From Lachnospiraceae bacterium EP-SM-12S-S03 (lineage in GTDB: Bacteria; Bacillota; Clostridia; Lachnospirales; Lachnospiraceae), in assembly GCA_020540725.1 (NCBI GenBank), contig JAJBSL010000009.1:25671-89670 (forward strand): a DNA stretch of 64,000 nt, in the 5' to 3' direction. Positions within the stretch are counted from its first letter, which is position 1. The number at the start of each line of letters is the position of its first letter. This document shows positions 1 through 7,745 of the stretch, in pieces. The notes under the pieces were generated by a model. The model did not search any database. It had not been told where the DNA came from and was given only the letters and a program-made list of their open reading frames with translations. The position numbers and the translations under genes were made by a program.

Positions 1-229
1 TGTGGATCCTGCTGCGAGAGACTATATCTTAAAAACAATTCTCTCAAATTACAACGAGAATGCTACGATTTTAATTTCCACCCACTTGATTTCAGATATT
101 GAAAACATCCTAGACCGGGTAATTTTCATTCAAAACGGACAACTTGTAATAAATAAAACAGTAGATGATATAAGACTCGAACAAGGAAAATCCGTAGATA
201 CACTTTTCAGGGAGGTATTCAGATGTTAG
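1..229 (+). CDS. ABC transporter ATP-binding protein, C-terminal part (5' end outside window)
   Basis: The frame is open from the first base, so the gene starts upstream of the window. The visible 75 residues begin at the D-loop (VDPAAR, after Walker B) and include the switch histidine in ILISTH, followed by the usual C-terminal strand (FIQNGQLV). Walker A and the signature motif are missing only because the window cuts the gene. It overlaps the next gene, an integral membrane permease, by 7 bases, so the two are translationally coupled and form one transporter. The substrate cannot be read from the sequence. ABC-2-type exporters of this layout often move peptides or antimicrobials, which is family knowledge only. 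Confidence 0.9.
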   Translation, partial: VDPAARDYILKTILSNYNENATILISTHLISDIENILDRVIFIQNGQLVINKTVDDIRLEQGKSVDTLFREVFRC

Positions 230-1023
230 GGAAACTAATCAAGTATGACTTAAAAGCCGTCTCATGGCTCTTAATTCCGCTTCATATTTTACTGATTGCA
301 GCGAGTATATTGGCAAGATTTATCATTACTTCCGGAGCCTATCTCCGCACTCCAAATGCCATTTTGATCATGGAGGTGGCAGGATATGTGATCCTTTTTG
401 TCATTGTGACCTATGTGACCGCTTTTATGATCGTATACCGTTTTTATAAAAATCTTTTTTCGGATGAGGGGTATCTGACGCATACTCTACCGGTAACTCC
501 TGGTCAGCACCTTTTATCTAAAACACTCAGCGGAGTCATTTGGATGTTAATCGATTACTTTGTAATTCTTGCATCTATTTCCATTGTAATCCTAGTACCT
601 GGTGTTTTAGAGAATAGTCAAGAGCTTATTGCAGAAATGGATAAAGCTCTCGAAATGCCTTCTATACTGTTTTGGAGTACTACTTTATTACTTGGTTTAC
701 TCTCCTGCGTAACGAATGTAGTGTTTTACTATCTTTGTATTACACTCGGACAGCTATTTTCAAAACATCGTGTCATCGCTGCAATCATTATTTATTTTGC
801 ACTTTCGACACTGGCAGGGGTTCTATCCACTATCATTATGATCGTTGTCGGATTGATGCCTATGTCCATGGGATTTCATTCATCACTTGTCGCTTATGAG
901 ACAGATGTAGCAGGGAACTTGATGCGAATGTACATTGCCACAGCAATCTTTACACTGGTGGGAACAATTATTTCTTACATAATCTCTTACTATATTCTGA
1001 ATAAAAAAGTAAATCTGGAATAA
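223..1023 (+). CDS. ABC transporter permease (about six membrane helices)
   Basis: A 266-residue, very hydrophobic protein with about six membrane segments, at roughly residues 14-33, 48-72, 104-128, 145-170, 184-212 and 235-258. A GGAGGT ribosome binding site at 211-216 lies inside the end of the ATPase gene. The start overlaps the ATPase stop by 7 bases, so this is the membrane partner of that ATPase. I recognise no domain that tells the substrate. The layout (separate ATPase, single permease without a fused domain) resembles ABC-2 exporters. A terminator follows at once. Confidence 0.85.
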   Translation: MLGKLIKYDLKAVSWLLIPLHILLIAASILARFIITSGAYLRTPNAILIMEVAGYVILFVIVTYVTAFMIVYRFYKNLFSDEGYLTHTLPVTPGQHLLSKTLSGVIWMLIDYFVILASISIVILVPGVLENSQELIAEMDKALEMPSILFWSTTLLLGLLSCVTNVVFYYLCITLGQLFSKHRVIAAIIIYFALSTLAGVLSTIIMIVVGLMPMSMGFHSSLVAYETDVAGNLMRMYIATAIFTLVGTIISYIISYYILNKKVNLE

Positions 1024-1036
1024 AGTTCCGGATTCT

Positions 1037-1068
1037 AAAAAAGATTGTGCAGTTGCACAATCTTTTTT
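1037..1068. terminator. Bidirectional rho-independent terminator
   Basis: An A-run, the stem AGATTGTGCA/TGCACAATCT and a T-run lie between the convergent permease (+) and dipeptidase (-) genes, so the hairpin can stop transcription from both sides. The same stem recurs at 12113, 33240 and 59409. Confidence 0.85.
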
Positions 1069-1075
1069 ACGCTCA

Positions 1076-2446
1076 CTATTTACAAGCAATCTCATACATT
1101 GCCGCAGCAATAATCTGATAAGATTTCATCATTTTCTCCACATCTGCACATTCGTTCGGCTGATGGATTACATCCTCATCTCCCGGGAATAACGGTCCAA
1201 AAGCTACCATATTCTTAAATGCCTTTGCATAAGTACCTCCACCGATAGCTATTGGTTGTTCCTGATCACCAGTTTCTTCCGTGTATACACTCATTAGCTT
1301 CTGCACAAGTTCAGACTCTTTTGATACATAGAGCATCTTACCTTCCCCACTGATTTCAGCCTGCAAACCGTAATCCTTTGCATTCTTTCTCACATTTCCC
1401 ACAAGTTCATCTCTATCTCCATGGTTTGGATAACGAATATCCAATGTGAAACTAATCTGTTCTTCTGTACAATCAATCATTCCAAGACATACGGAAGTGT
1501 TTCCTGTTTCTTCATCACTGTAATGAATGCCAAGACTTTCTCCTTGTGTTTCATCACCAATTTTCTCTGTAATAAATTCTGCCACCTTCTGCAAATCTCC
1601 GCCAAGGTTGATTCCCTGTGCCTTCAATGCTTTAAAAAGAGCAATTGCAGAATTCTTTCCAAGATGCGGCGTACTTCCATGAGCACCTCTTCCCGCTGAG
1701 ACAATCACTGTATTTCCGTCTTCCTTTGACACCGTGATCCCTTCTGTCTCCGCAAAATCAAAGTCTCCTTCCACAACCATCGTGCACTTTGGCATTACAA
1801 CATTGGTAGCTGTACCTCCTTTGATGGAAATCACTTTCACTTCCGACTTTTCCTCTACTTTCTTTGAAAGCTCCCAAAATGTCTGTCCTTTTTCAAAGAA
1901 AATAACCGGGAAATCCGCATCCGGAGTAAATCCGATTGTTGGCATCTCTTCATTAGATTCCACATAGTGTTTCACACAAGAAGAGCCATTTTCCTCGTCA
2001 GTCCCCATCATAACACGGATCCTTCTATCAATCGGAAGTCCCAAATCACGAATGGCTTTCAATCCATAAATTGCGCCAATTGTAGGTCCCTTATCATCCA
2101 GAACTCCGCGTCCGTACATTTTGCCATCATGAATTTCACATCCCAACGGATCATAGTCCCATCCTTCTCCAAGAGGTACTACATCCAGATGTCCCAATAC
2201 TGCTGCTATTTCTTCACCCTCTCCATATTCGATCCAGCCGATTCTGTTATCCAGATTTCCTGTCTTGAATCCTAACTTTTCTCCTAATGCCAGGGCATGG
2301 TCGAGGGCTGCTTTTGGCCCTTCTCCGTAAGGTGCATTCTCCTTCGGTTCTCCCTTCACACTTTCAATAGCTACGCTTTCTTTGATAGAGGCAAAAATCT
2401 CATCCTTCATTTCAAGCATTTTCTGATTGATGTTCTCGTATTTCAT
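1076..2446 (-). CDS. pepV: M20-family dipeptidase, PepV/Sapep type
   Basis: Metal-dependent cytoplasmic peptidase that cleaves dipeptides from imported peptides. About 456 residues, normal for PepV. Visible family motifs are the metal-binding HLD at residues 86-88, GRGVLDDKGP shortly after, the GTDEENGSS acidic catalytic stretch, GRGAHGSTPH in the lid domain, and a late histidine in DEDVIHQPNE. An upstream in-frame ATG at 2455 is possible, but the AGAAAGGA ribosome binding site overlaps it and sits 8 bases before the ATG at 2446, so 2446 is chosen. It lies downstream of azlCD on the same strand, which fits a role in amino-acid turnover. Confidence 0.92.
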   Translation of the reverse strand: MKYENINQKMLEMKDEIFASIKESVAIESVKGEPKENAPYGEGPKAALDHALALGEKLGFKTGNLDNRIGWIEYGEGEEIAAVLGHLDVVPLGEGWDYDPLGCEIHDGKMYGRGVLDDKGPTIGAIYGLKAIRDLGLPIDRRIRVMMGTDEENGSSCVKHYVESNEEMPTIGFTPDADFPVIFFEKGQTFWELSKKVEEKSEVKVISIKGGTATNVVMPKCTMVVEGDFDFAETEGITVSKEDGNTVIVSAGRGAHGSTPHLGKNSAIALFKALKAQGINLGGDLQKVAEFITEKIGDETQGESLGIHYSDEETGNTSVCLGMIDCTEEQISFTLDIRYPNHGDRDELVGNVRKNAKDYGLQAEISGEGKMLYVSKESELVQKLMSVYTEETGDQEQPIAIGGGTYAKAFKNMVAFGPLFPGDEDVIHQPNECADVEKMMKSYQIIAAAMYEIACK

Positions 2447-2470
2447 TGTTCTCATCCTTTCTTCTTAATT

Positions 2471-2806
2471 TTATATAAATACCGCTTGTATCAGGAACAT
2501 ATATAAAACCGTTCCGGCACCGATACTAAGCAGAGTATTTTTCTTCCACACATGAAGAAAAACCACTACCATAACTGAAATGAGCTCCGGCAATCCGTAA
2601 GGTGCACCTGTAATCTTTGTATTTCGCAGACAGTATACAACAAGCATGCCGATTATCGCCGGGGTCAGTACCCGTCCAAGATACTGTATCACTTTCGGTA
2701 TTTCTTTTCCTTTCGGAAAGATAAGAAAAGGAAGTACCCGGGTTGCAAAGGTAGTACCTGCAACTACAAGTATCATGAGAATAGATTTTCCTGCATCTAA
2801 TGACAT
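2471..2806 (-). CDS. azlD: AzlD family small subunit, branched-chain amino acid export
   Basis: 111-residue membrane protein with about four hydrophobic segments; contains the AzlD-typical TRVLPFL and KVIQYLG stretches. It pairs with AzlC to form an exporter of branched-chain amino acids (and analogues such as 4-azaleucine in Bacillus). The start overlaps the azlC stop by about 10 bases, and GGAGGT sits just before the ATG, so the two are translationally coupled. Length matches the family. Confidence 0.9.
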   Translation of the reverse strand: MSLDAGKSILMILVVAGTTFATRVLPFLIFPKGKEIPKVIQYLGRVLTPAIIGMLVVYCLRNTKITGAPYGLPELISVMVVVFLHVWKKNTLLSIGAGTVLYMFLIQAVFI

Positions 2807-3501
2807 TCTTCCACCTCCGCATCCAATTTCCCTCTGCCTGTAAACAATACTGCAATAATGATCAGCATAGATGGTAATATAAAGCTATCTGCTCCAAACA
2901 ATTGAAGGGAAAGGATACTGGATATTACACCGATCATTGCCGGTATTCTATTCTTGGACTGCATCCACTGCTCCACAAAAATCACAACAAAAAGCGCTGT
3001 CATGGCAAAATCTATTCCTTTGGAGTCAAACGGAAGCACCGCACCTGCAAGACCGCCAATCGCAGAGCCAATTACCCAGTAGCTCTGGTTCAAGAGCGTA
3101 ATTGCAAGTAAAAATTTTTCTTCTTCCACATCTTTTGGAACATTTGTTGTACAGAGAAGCGAATATGTTTCATCTGTCAATCCGAATATCATATACCAAC
3201 GTTTCTTCCCCATACGATTAAACTTTTCCAACAAAGAAATGCCGTAGAAAATGTGACGAACATTCACCATGAGAGTCAGAAAAAGTGCTTGTAAAAAAGA
3301 AAAACCTGGCACGAAAAAGTTCACTGCCAAATACTGACCGGAACCTGCGTATACCAGGGTACTCATCAGAACCGCCCAAAGAAAAGAATACCCCTTTTCC
3401 GCAAACATGACTCCAAATGCAATCCCTATAAAAAGATATCCCGTCAATACCGGTATCGTATATGGAAAAGCTTTTCTGAATGCCGTCTTGTATCCTTTCA
3501 T
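2797..3501 (-). CDS. azlC: AzlC family branched-chain amino acid permease
   Basis: 234-residue integral membrane protein, the large subunit of the AzlCD exporter. Family features seen are GYLFIGIAFGVMFAEKGYS near the N-terminus, the STLVYAGSGQYLA motif and the NVRHIFYG motif. About seven hydrophobic segments. Ribosome binding site AGAGGA lies upstream of the ATG. It follows the tRNA-Arg gene by about 50 bases and may share its transcript or use a weak promoter in that gap. Confidence 0.92.
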   Translation of the reverse strand: MKGYKTAFRKAFPYTIPVLTGYLFIGIAFGVMFAEKGYSFLWAVLMSTLVYAGSGQYLAVNFFVPGFSFLQALFLTLMVNVRHIFYGISLLEKFNRMGKKRWYMIFGLTDETYSLLCTTNVPKDVEEEKFLLAITLLNQSYWVIGSAIGGLAGAVLPFDSKGIDFAMTALFVVIFVEQWMQSKNRIPAMIGVISSILSLQLFGADSFILPSMLIIIAVLFTGRGKLDAEVEECH

Positions 3502-3551
3502 CTTGCGTCCTCTATCTTATAATCTATAATACAGACTTTATAACCAGATTA

Positions 3552-3623
3552 CACATCTAGGCGGATTCGAACCGCCGCACATGCCTCCGGAGGGCATTGC
3601 TCTATCCCCTGAGCTATAGATGT
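3552..3623 (-). tRNA. tRNA-Arg (anticodon CCG)
   Basis: Complete cloverleaf on the minus strand: 7-bp acceptor ACATCTA/TAGATGT, D stem GCTC/GAGC, anticodon stem ATGCC/GGCAT around loop CTCCGGA (anticodon CCG, reads CGG), a four-base variable loop, and T stem GGCGG/CCGCC with loop TTCGAAT. Discriminator base is G. The 3' CCA is not encoded. A possible promoter, TTTACT-17-TACTAT, lies just upstream on the minus strand. Confidence 0.95.
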
Positions 3624-3693
3624 ATACCGCGTTTGTTTTTAACGCTCTGTTATAGTACCACATTTTTGTGAAAAAGTAAAGTATTCTTCTTCC

Positions 3694-4440
3694 TCAATTT
3701 TCTTCAATTTTTGCAAAATGAACGGTCCACCTGTTCTTTGTACGTTCAAATTCGCTGCATGTAGATAAAGTGATAAGTTTCTCTACTATTCCAATATTTT
3801 CTCCTTCTCTTCTGCTTATAAGCATATTTTTCTCATGAATGTCCTTAACGAGCTTATAGAATTCCTGACTGCCCTGCTTCATTTTATGTTGAAATATTTC
3901 ATCGCCTTTCTCACACTCGAACACAGAAAACAGCTGATATTTTTCTGTTTTCCCAGGCGTATAGAGATATAGTTGCCCATGTTCTTTCGAAAACTCCATC
4001 TCTCTATATCTTTTCAGTTCTCCAAACATCTGCGGCTTCTTCATATTATGGGCGAAAATACATATATGTGCATCTGAAAAGTCTTTTTCCATATCCGAAA
4101 ATGTAAACACTGAACCAAGACTACTGTATTCCCCCTTAAAATTTCTCTTCAAATATTCCTCATCAGTCTTCCCAATCAAAATCGGGTAATTGATATTCGT
4201 TCCAGGAATATATAACCATCCACAAATGTCCGGATTGATTCTTTTCAAAATATCAAAATCAATTTTTTTCTCTTCTTCAGGCTCGCCATGTGTGCTCTTT
4301 TGTTCCAGCACTAAATCCTGTAACTTTAAATTTTCTTTTCTTTCTTTTACATACGGCTTATTTTCCTTGTATGCGGCAGCAAATAATACTGCCGCCGCAC
4401 CAAATAATATAAGCATGAAAAATCTAGAAACCTTTTTCAT
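3694..4440 (-). CDS. Class B sortase of the pilus locus
   Basis: 248-residue membrane-anchored transpeptidase. An N-terminal signal anchor (residues 5-23) is followed by a sortase fold with catalytic His131 (FAHNM), Cys228 (LSTCS) and Arg237 (TKNRW). GWLYIPGTNINYPIL is typical of class B. Start chosen at 4440: AAAGGA stands a few bases upstream, while a longer frame from 4503 lacks a site and has an unlikely N-terminus. It overlaps the end of the small pilin gene by 17 bases, so its likely substrate is that neighbour, whose motif is PQTN, close to the NPQTN used by SrtB of Staphylococcus. The role as the cell-wall anchoring sortase of the pilus is inference. Confidence 0.88.
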   Translation of the reverse strand: MKKVSRFFMLILFGAAAVLFAAAYKENKPYVKERKENLKLQDLVLEQKSTHGEPEEEKKIDFDILKRINPDICGWLYIPGTNINYPILIGKTDEEYLKRNFKGEYSSLGSVFTFSDMEKDFSDAHICIFAHNMKKPQMFGELKRYREMEFSKEHGQLYLYTPGKTEKYQLFSVFECEKGDEIFQHKMKQGSQEFYKLVKDIHEKNMLISRREGENIGIVEKLITLSTCSEFERTKNRWTVHFAKIEEN

Positions 4441-5056
4441 CTTCTTCCTTTCTTCTTGAAAAGATAAAAAGCATAATGGTACCGAACGCACACAATCCTG
4501 CACTTATGAGTTTTTGTTTATAACTACTATTCAGATTTGTCTGAGGTGCTATTGGATTGTCTTTTTGAATCGGCTCATGTTTCGGTACAACATCAATCTG
4601 GTATTCCATTGCTTCATTTTTTTCATTCCAAGACGGTACTGTTAACAAAATCGGTTGAACCTCATCATATTCCGCCTTGTCCGATACAGACAAAAGATAT
4701 ACTCCTGTACAAAGTCCATCAACATAAGCGGCACCTGCTTCATCCGTCACCACTGTTCCATCTGGTTCCTTTACTCTTTTTACAATTTCCCATGCCGCCT
4801 TTTGTAATTCTTCCGCCGTACTTAACTCTTCCAGTTCTATTCCTTCTAAATACTGTTCTTCTACAAAATCTCCATTTACGATATCTGCCACTTTTGTATA
4901 CGCAAATACTACACCCTTTTTGGATGTTCCTTTTCCTCCTTCTTCCAGTTTAATACAAACATTACCTCTTTCTTCTGCCTGTACGCTTTCTCCCGCAAGA
5001 AACACCATCAGAATGCATATCATAATAAAGCGTATGTATCGTTTCCCTTTTTCCAT
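4424..5056 (-). CDS. Small pilin subunit with signal peptide and PQTN sorting signal
   Basis: 210-residue secreted protein. Signal peptide at residues 1-27 (hydrophobic core MICILMVFLAG, AxA-like end VQAEE). The middle resembles a Cna-B type fold with a CTGVYLLSVS strand. The C-terminus has the order of a sorting signal: PIAPQTN at about 168-174, a hydrophobic segment (LISAGLCAFGTIMLFIF), then the basic tail SRRK. The motif PQTN is not LPxTG and resembles the class B sortase signal NPQTN. A class B sortase gene follows and overlaps. By analogy with other Gram-positive pili this is the minor, base (wall-anchored) pilin. Strong AGGAGGT ribosome binding site upstream. Confidence 0.75.
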   Translation of the reverse strand: MEKGKRYIRFIMICILMVFLAGESVQAEERGNVCIKLEEGGKGTSKKGVVFAYTKVADIVNGDFVEEQYLEGIELEELSTAEELQKAAWEIVKRVKEPDGTVVTDEAGAAYVDGLCTGVYLLSVSDKAEYDEVQPILLTVPSWNEKNEAMEYQIDVVPKHEPIQKDNPIAPQTNLNSSYKQKLISAGLCAFGTIMLFIFSRRKEEDEKGF

Positions 5057-5870
5057 ACCTTTTACACCTCCTTTTTTCTCTCTTCCGCATTTTAAAAATT
5101 CCCATAGCTATGAATACAAATGGGAGCAGAAAGAAAAACATTTCACGCACAGAAAGCATCTCCGGTTTAATATCATCATAAACCGCCTTCTTATACGCAA
5201 CCCTTTCCCCGTCCACCACAAGTCGATGTGTATTGATTCCATATGGTGTACAAGTAACAAGAGTGACTATGTCTTTTCCCGAAATAATGCGAAGTCTGTC
5301 TATTTCTTCCGGTTCTATAACCTCAATGTTGCTTACCTGATACGCCAAAGTCTTCCCACAGACCTGAATATAGAAAAGATCTCCCTTTTTTAATTCATCC
5401 AGTCTTGTAAACAGTTTCGAACTCGGCAGCCCCCTATGACTTGTAAGAACGCTTCTTGTGCTTTTCCCACCTACCGGAAAGCTGCTTCCTTGAAGATGTC
5501 CCGCTCCGTTTGAGAGACTTACTTCCTCTGTACCGTGCCAGATCGGTAAGTTTACGTTAATCTTTGGGATTTCGATGGCTCCCATAATACCATTTTCCCC
5601 TATATTCAGATGTCTGTTATAGCTCTCATCACTCAAAACTGTATCTGTAAGATTCCCGACAACCGCCCCTTGGGTTTGATTCAAAATATTGTTGTAATCT
5701 TCCGCATCTCTTAGAATTTTTTCTACATCCGCTTCCTTCCCAACATCATCTTTGTATGTTTTAACAATATCTTTTTGTCTGCCTTTTTCCACTATTCCGC
5801 TTATAAGCGGAAAAAGACATAATCCCAAACCAAGGACAAAGAAAATAATCTGCCTGATTCTGCTTTTCAT
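4962..5870 (-). CDS. Class C sortase (pilin polymerase)
   Basis: 302 residues: signal anchor at 7-26, sortase domain with His145 (LTSHRG), Cys207 (VTCTPYG) and Arg216 (NTHRL), then a second membrane segment at about 243-260 followed by a basic tail, the class C layout. It joins pilin subunits through an isopeptide bond. The region where class C enzymes usually carry a DPF/W lid reads DES (81-83). The frame runs 95 bases into the next gene: the last 30 or so residues overlap the small pilin signal peptide in another frame and look non-natural, so the ancestral stop was probably lost. Gene order (backbone pilin before, small pilin after) supports the role. Confidence 0.9.
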   Translation of the reverse strand: MKSRIRQIIFFVLGLGLCLFPLISGIVEKGRQKDIVKTYKDDVGKEADVEKILRDAEDYNNILNQTQGAVVGNLTDTVLSDESYNRHLNIGENGIMGAIEIPKINVNLPIWHGTEEVSLSNGAGHLQGSSFPVGGKSTRSVLTSHRGLPSSKLFTRLDELKKGDLFYIQVCGKTLAYQVSNIEVIEPEEIDRLRIISGKDIVTLVTCTPYGINTHRLVVDGERVAYKKAVYDDIKPEMLSVREMFFFLLPFVFIAMGIFKMRKREKRRCKRYGKRETIHTLYYDMHSDGVSCGRKRTGRRKR

Positions 5871-5887
5871 TTTTCCCTTTCTGCATA

Positions 5888-7741
5888 TTAAAAATCTTTT
5901 CCTCGTCTTTTCAATGCGTAAATGGATAATACAGCACCTGCCGTCATTATAATCAGCATCATATAGGATCCTGTTCCCGGAAGCTTCATTCCAATCTGGT
6001 TCACTACCACAAGATTTCCCTCACCATCTTGAACATCGGTTTCCAGCTTAAGTGTATTCTCCTCAAAAACTCCAGATAAAAATTGTTTCATATACACTTC
6101 AAATTCCAGTTTTACTAAAGCCTTCTCAGTTGCACCATCACCTTTTACATATACATTTCGATTTTCCGTAAATGTTGGTATTACATCAATCTTAATCGGA
6201 TCCAGAATTGGGCGGTAACCTGCCGGAGCATCCGTTTCTTTTAGCCAATAGATTCCTCCATCCAATCCGTAAATTGTAAACACACCATTTTGATCTGACA
6301 CAATCTCTGTTGCATTTTCCGGAGCGTTTCCACCGGTATGATCTGTCCCTCCCACACTATCTCGATTGATTACAATATATCCTTTTTCTACTTTTTTCAC
6401 ATAAACCTCTTCTGTACAATCGGCGTCAGAATATAATCGGAATTTTGCATCCGCAAGTACTTTATCATGGTTGTTTGTTTTCAATCCATTCAGTTTATAT
6501 GTAAAACATACAACCGTATCCCATGGTGTTTCTCCTGTACTGCCTTTTCCATCTGAGTCCGGATTATTGGAAAATTCCAGCTTTACATCATTTTCAAATC
6601 CTGGCCGCCCGGTATCTTCCGATGCACGGTCATTCAACACCGCATCATATCGTAAAACTATTTCCTGCCCGTAAACATTCTCTTTCTGCTCATTTTTCCG
6701 GTTAAATTCACGATCCACAATGGCTTTCAAATCAGCAATTTCCACTTGAAACGTCTCATCATTTCCCGGATTTGTGTTCACTTTAAACTCTTCCGCTTTC
6801 AACTTATACTCCTTGGAGCCCTTACTTTCTCGTATTACAACGGATACTGTATCCGGTTGAAATGTCAATGCCGGATCCATAATATCATGCCAGGCAAAAT
6901 AGTAAGCATTATATCCATTCATATTTGGAACAGTGGATGTGAACTTGTATGGAACTGTCTGCCCAATTTCAAAGTCTCCGATGTCATTCCATCCTTCCTT
7001 CCCGATTTCTTCTCTACGATCATCCTCCTGTATTTTTTTCTCAACGATGGGATAATCTGATTTGATATTGATGTCCACATTTGGATTTGCCGTATTCACC
7101 ATACACAAAGATGCTGCACTATGGTCACCTTCCACATCTGTTACTTCATCCACAATATAGTATCCGTATACAAGCCCCTTAATTTCAACTGAATTGTTTT
7201 CTTTCACATCTGCAACATGCACTTTATCCCCATATACTCCCTGTGCTTTGATTTCATCCCGAAGCTCTTCGATAAAATAACGAAGCTTACTATATCTTCC
7301 TTCCACAGGTTGTACCGTATCACTGCCTTCCGTCTTATTTGTATTTAGCGTCTGAATATAATCAATTACCATGTATTCCGTTACAGACTCCATAGGTTTT
7401 GAAAGTTTTGCACCTACCACCTTTTTTAATGCATTCTGGTATCTTGGATGAAACGTATAGTTGATAGATTCCCCACCCACTGCATTTTCAGCTTCAAAAA
7501 GCTGATATACATAGAATTTCTTTCCTTTGAGAGTCTGTCCTTCATTTCCATAAATGCAAACACTTGCATTTCCTTTTCCAAAATCCGCTACTCCATTTAC
7601 TGTAGTTGCAGAATCCATTGCCTGAAACATTTCCTGCTTATTATGTTCTGCTGCAAAAACATTCCTTTCACATATATTCCCTAACACAAGCGCTGTAGCC
7701 AGCGTCATAACGTATAATCCTTTTCCGAGCTTTTTCTTCAT
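5888..7741 (-). CDS. Major (backbone) pilin, LPGTG-anchored, SpaA type
   Basis: 617-residue secreted pilin. Signal peptide at about 1-30 (ends NVFAAE). Middle part with a degenerate pilin motif (SDYPIVEKKI, about 235) holding candidate lysines for polymerisation. A C-terminal Cna-B domain has the E-box KETDAPAGYRP that forms an internal isopeptide bond. The sorting signal is LPGTG followed by a hydrophobic stretch and KRRG. Its length, single backbone-like layout and position directly before the class C sortase point to the shaft subunit. It lies 4 bases after the tip adhesin gene, with AAGGAG upstream of its ATG. Function in adhesion or colonisation is inferred from the family. Confidence 0.88.
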   Translation of the reverse strand: MKKKLGKGLYVMTLATALVLGNICERNVFAAEHNKQEMFQAMDSATTVNGVADFGKGNASVCIYGNEGQTLKGKKFYVYQLFEAENAVGGESINYTFHPRYQNALKKVVGAKLSKPMESVTEYMVIDYIQTLNTNKTEGSDTVQPVEGRYSKLRYFIEELRDEIKAQGVYGDKVHVADVKENNSVEIKGLVYGYYIVDEVTDVEGDHSAASLCMVNTANPNVDINIKSDYPIVEKKIQEDDRREEIGKEGWNDIGDFEIGQTVPYKFTSTVPNMNGYNAYYFAWHDIMDPALTFQPDTVSVVIRESKGSKEYKLKAEEFKVNTNPGNDETFQVEIADLKAIVDREFNRKNEQKENVYGQEIVLRYDAVLNDRASEDTGRPGFENDVKLEFSNNPDSDGKGSTGETPWDTVVCFTYKLNGLKTNNHDKVLADAKFRLYSDADCTEEVYVKKVEKGYIVINRDSVGGTDHTGGNAPENATEIVSDQNGVFTIYGLDGGIYWLKETDAPAGYRPILDPIKIDVIPTFTENRNVYVKGDGATEKALVKLEFEVYMKQFLSGVFEENTLKLETDVQDGEGNLVVVNQIGMKLPGTGSYMMLIIMTAGAVLSIYALKRRGKDF

Positions 7742-7745
7742 TCTG

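Noticed and set aside
2526..2855. Minus-strand open frame of 109 codons over azlD and the azlC end
   Set aside because: Out of frame with the clear AzlD/AzlC proteins; only a shadow.
4440..4503. Longer N-terminus for the class B sortase
   Set aside because: The extra 21 residues have no ribosome binding site and precede a normal signal anchor that has one.
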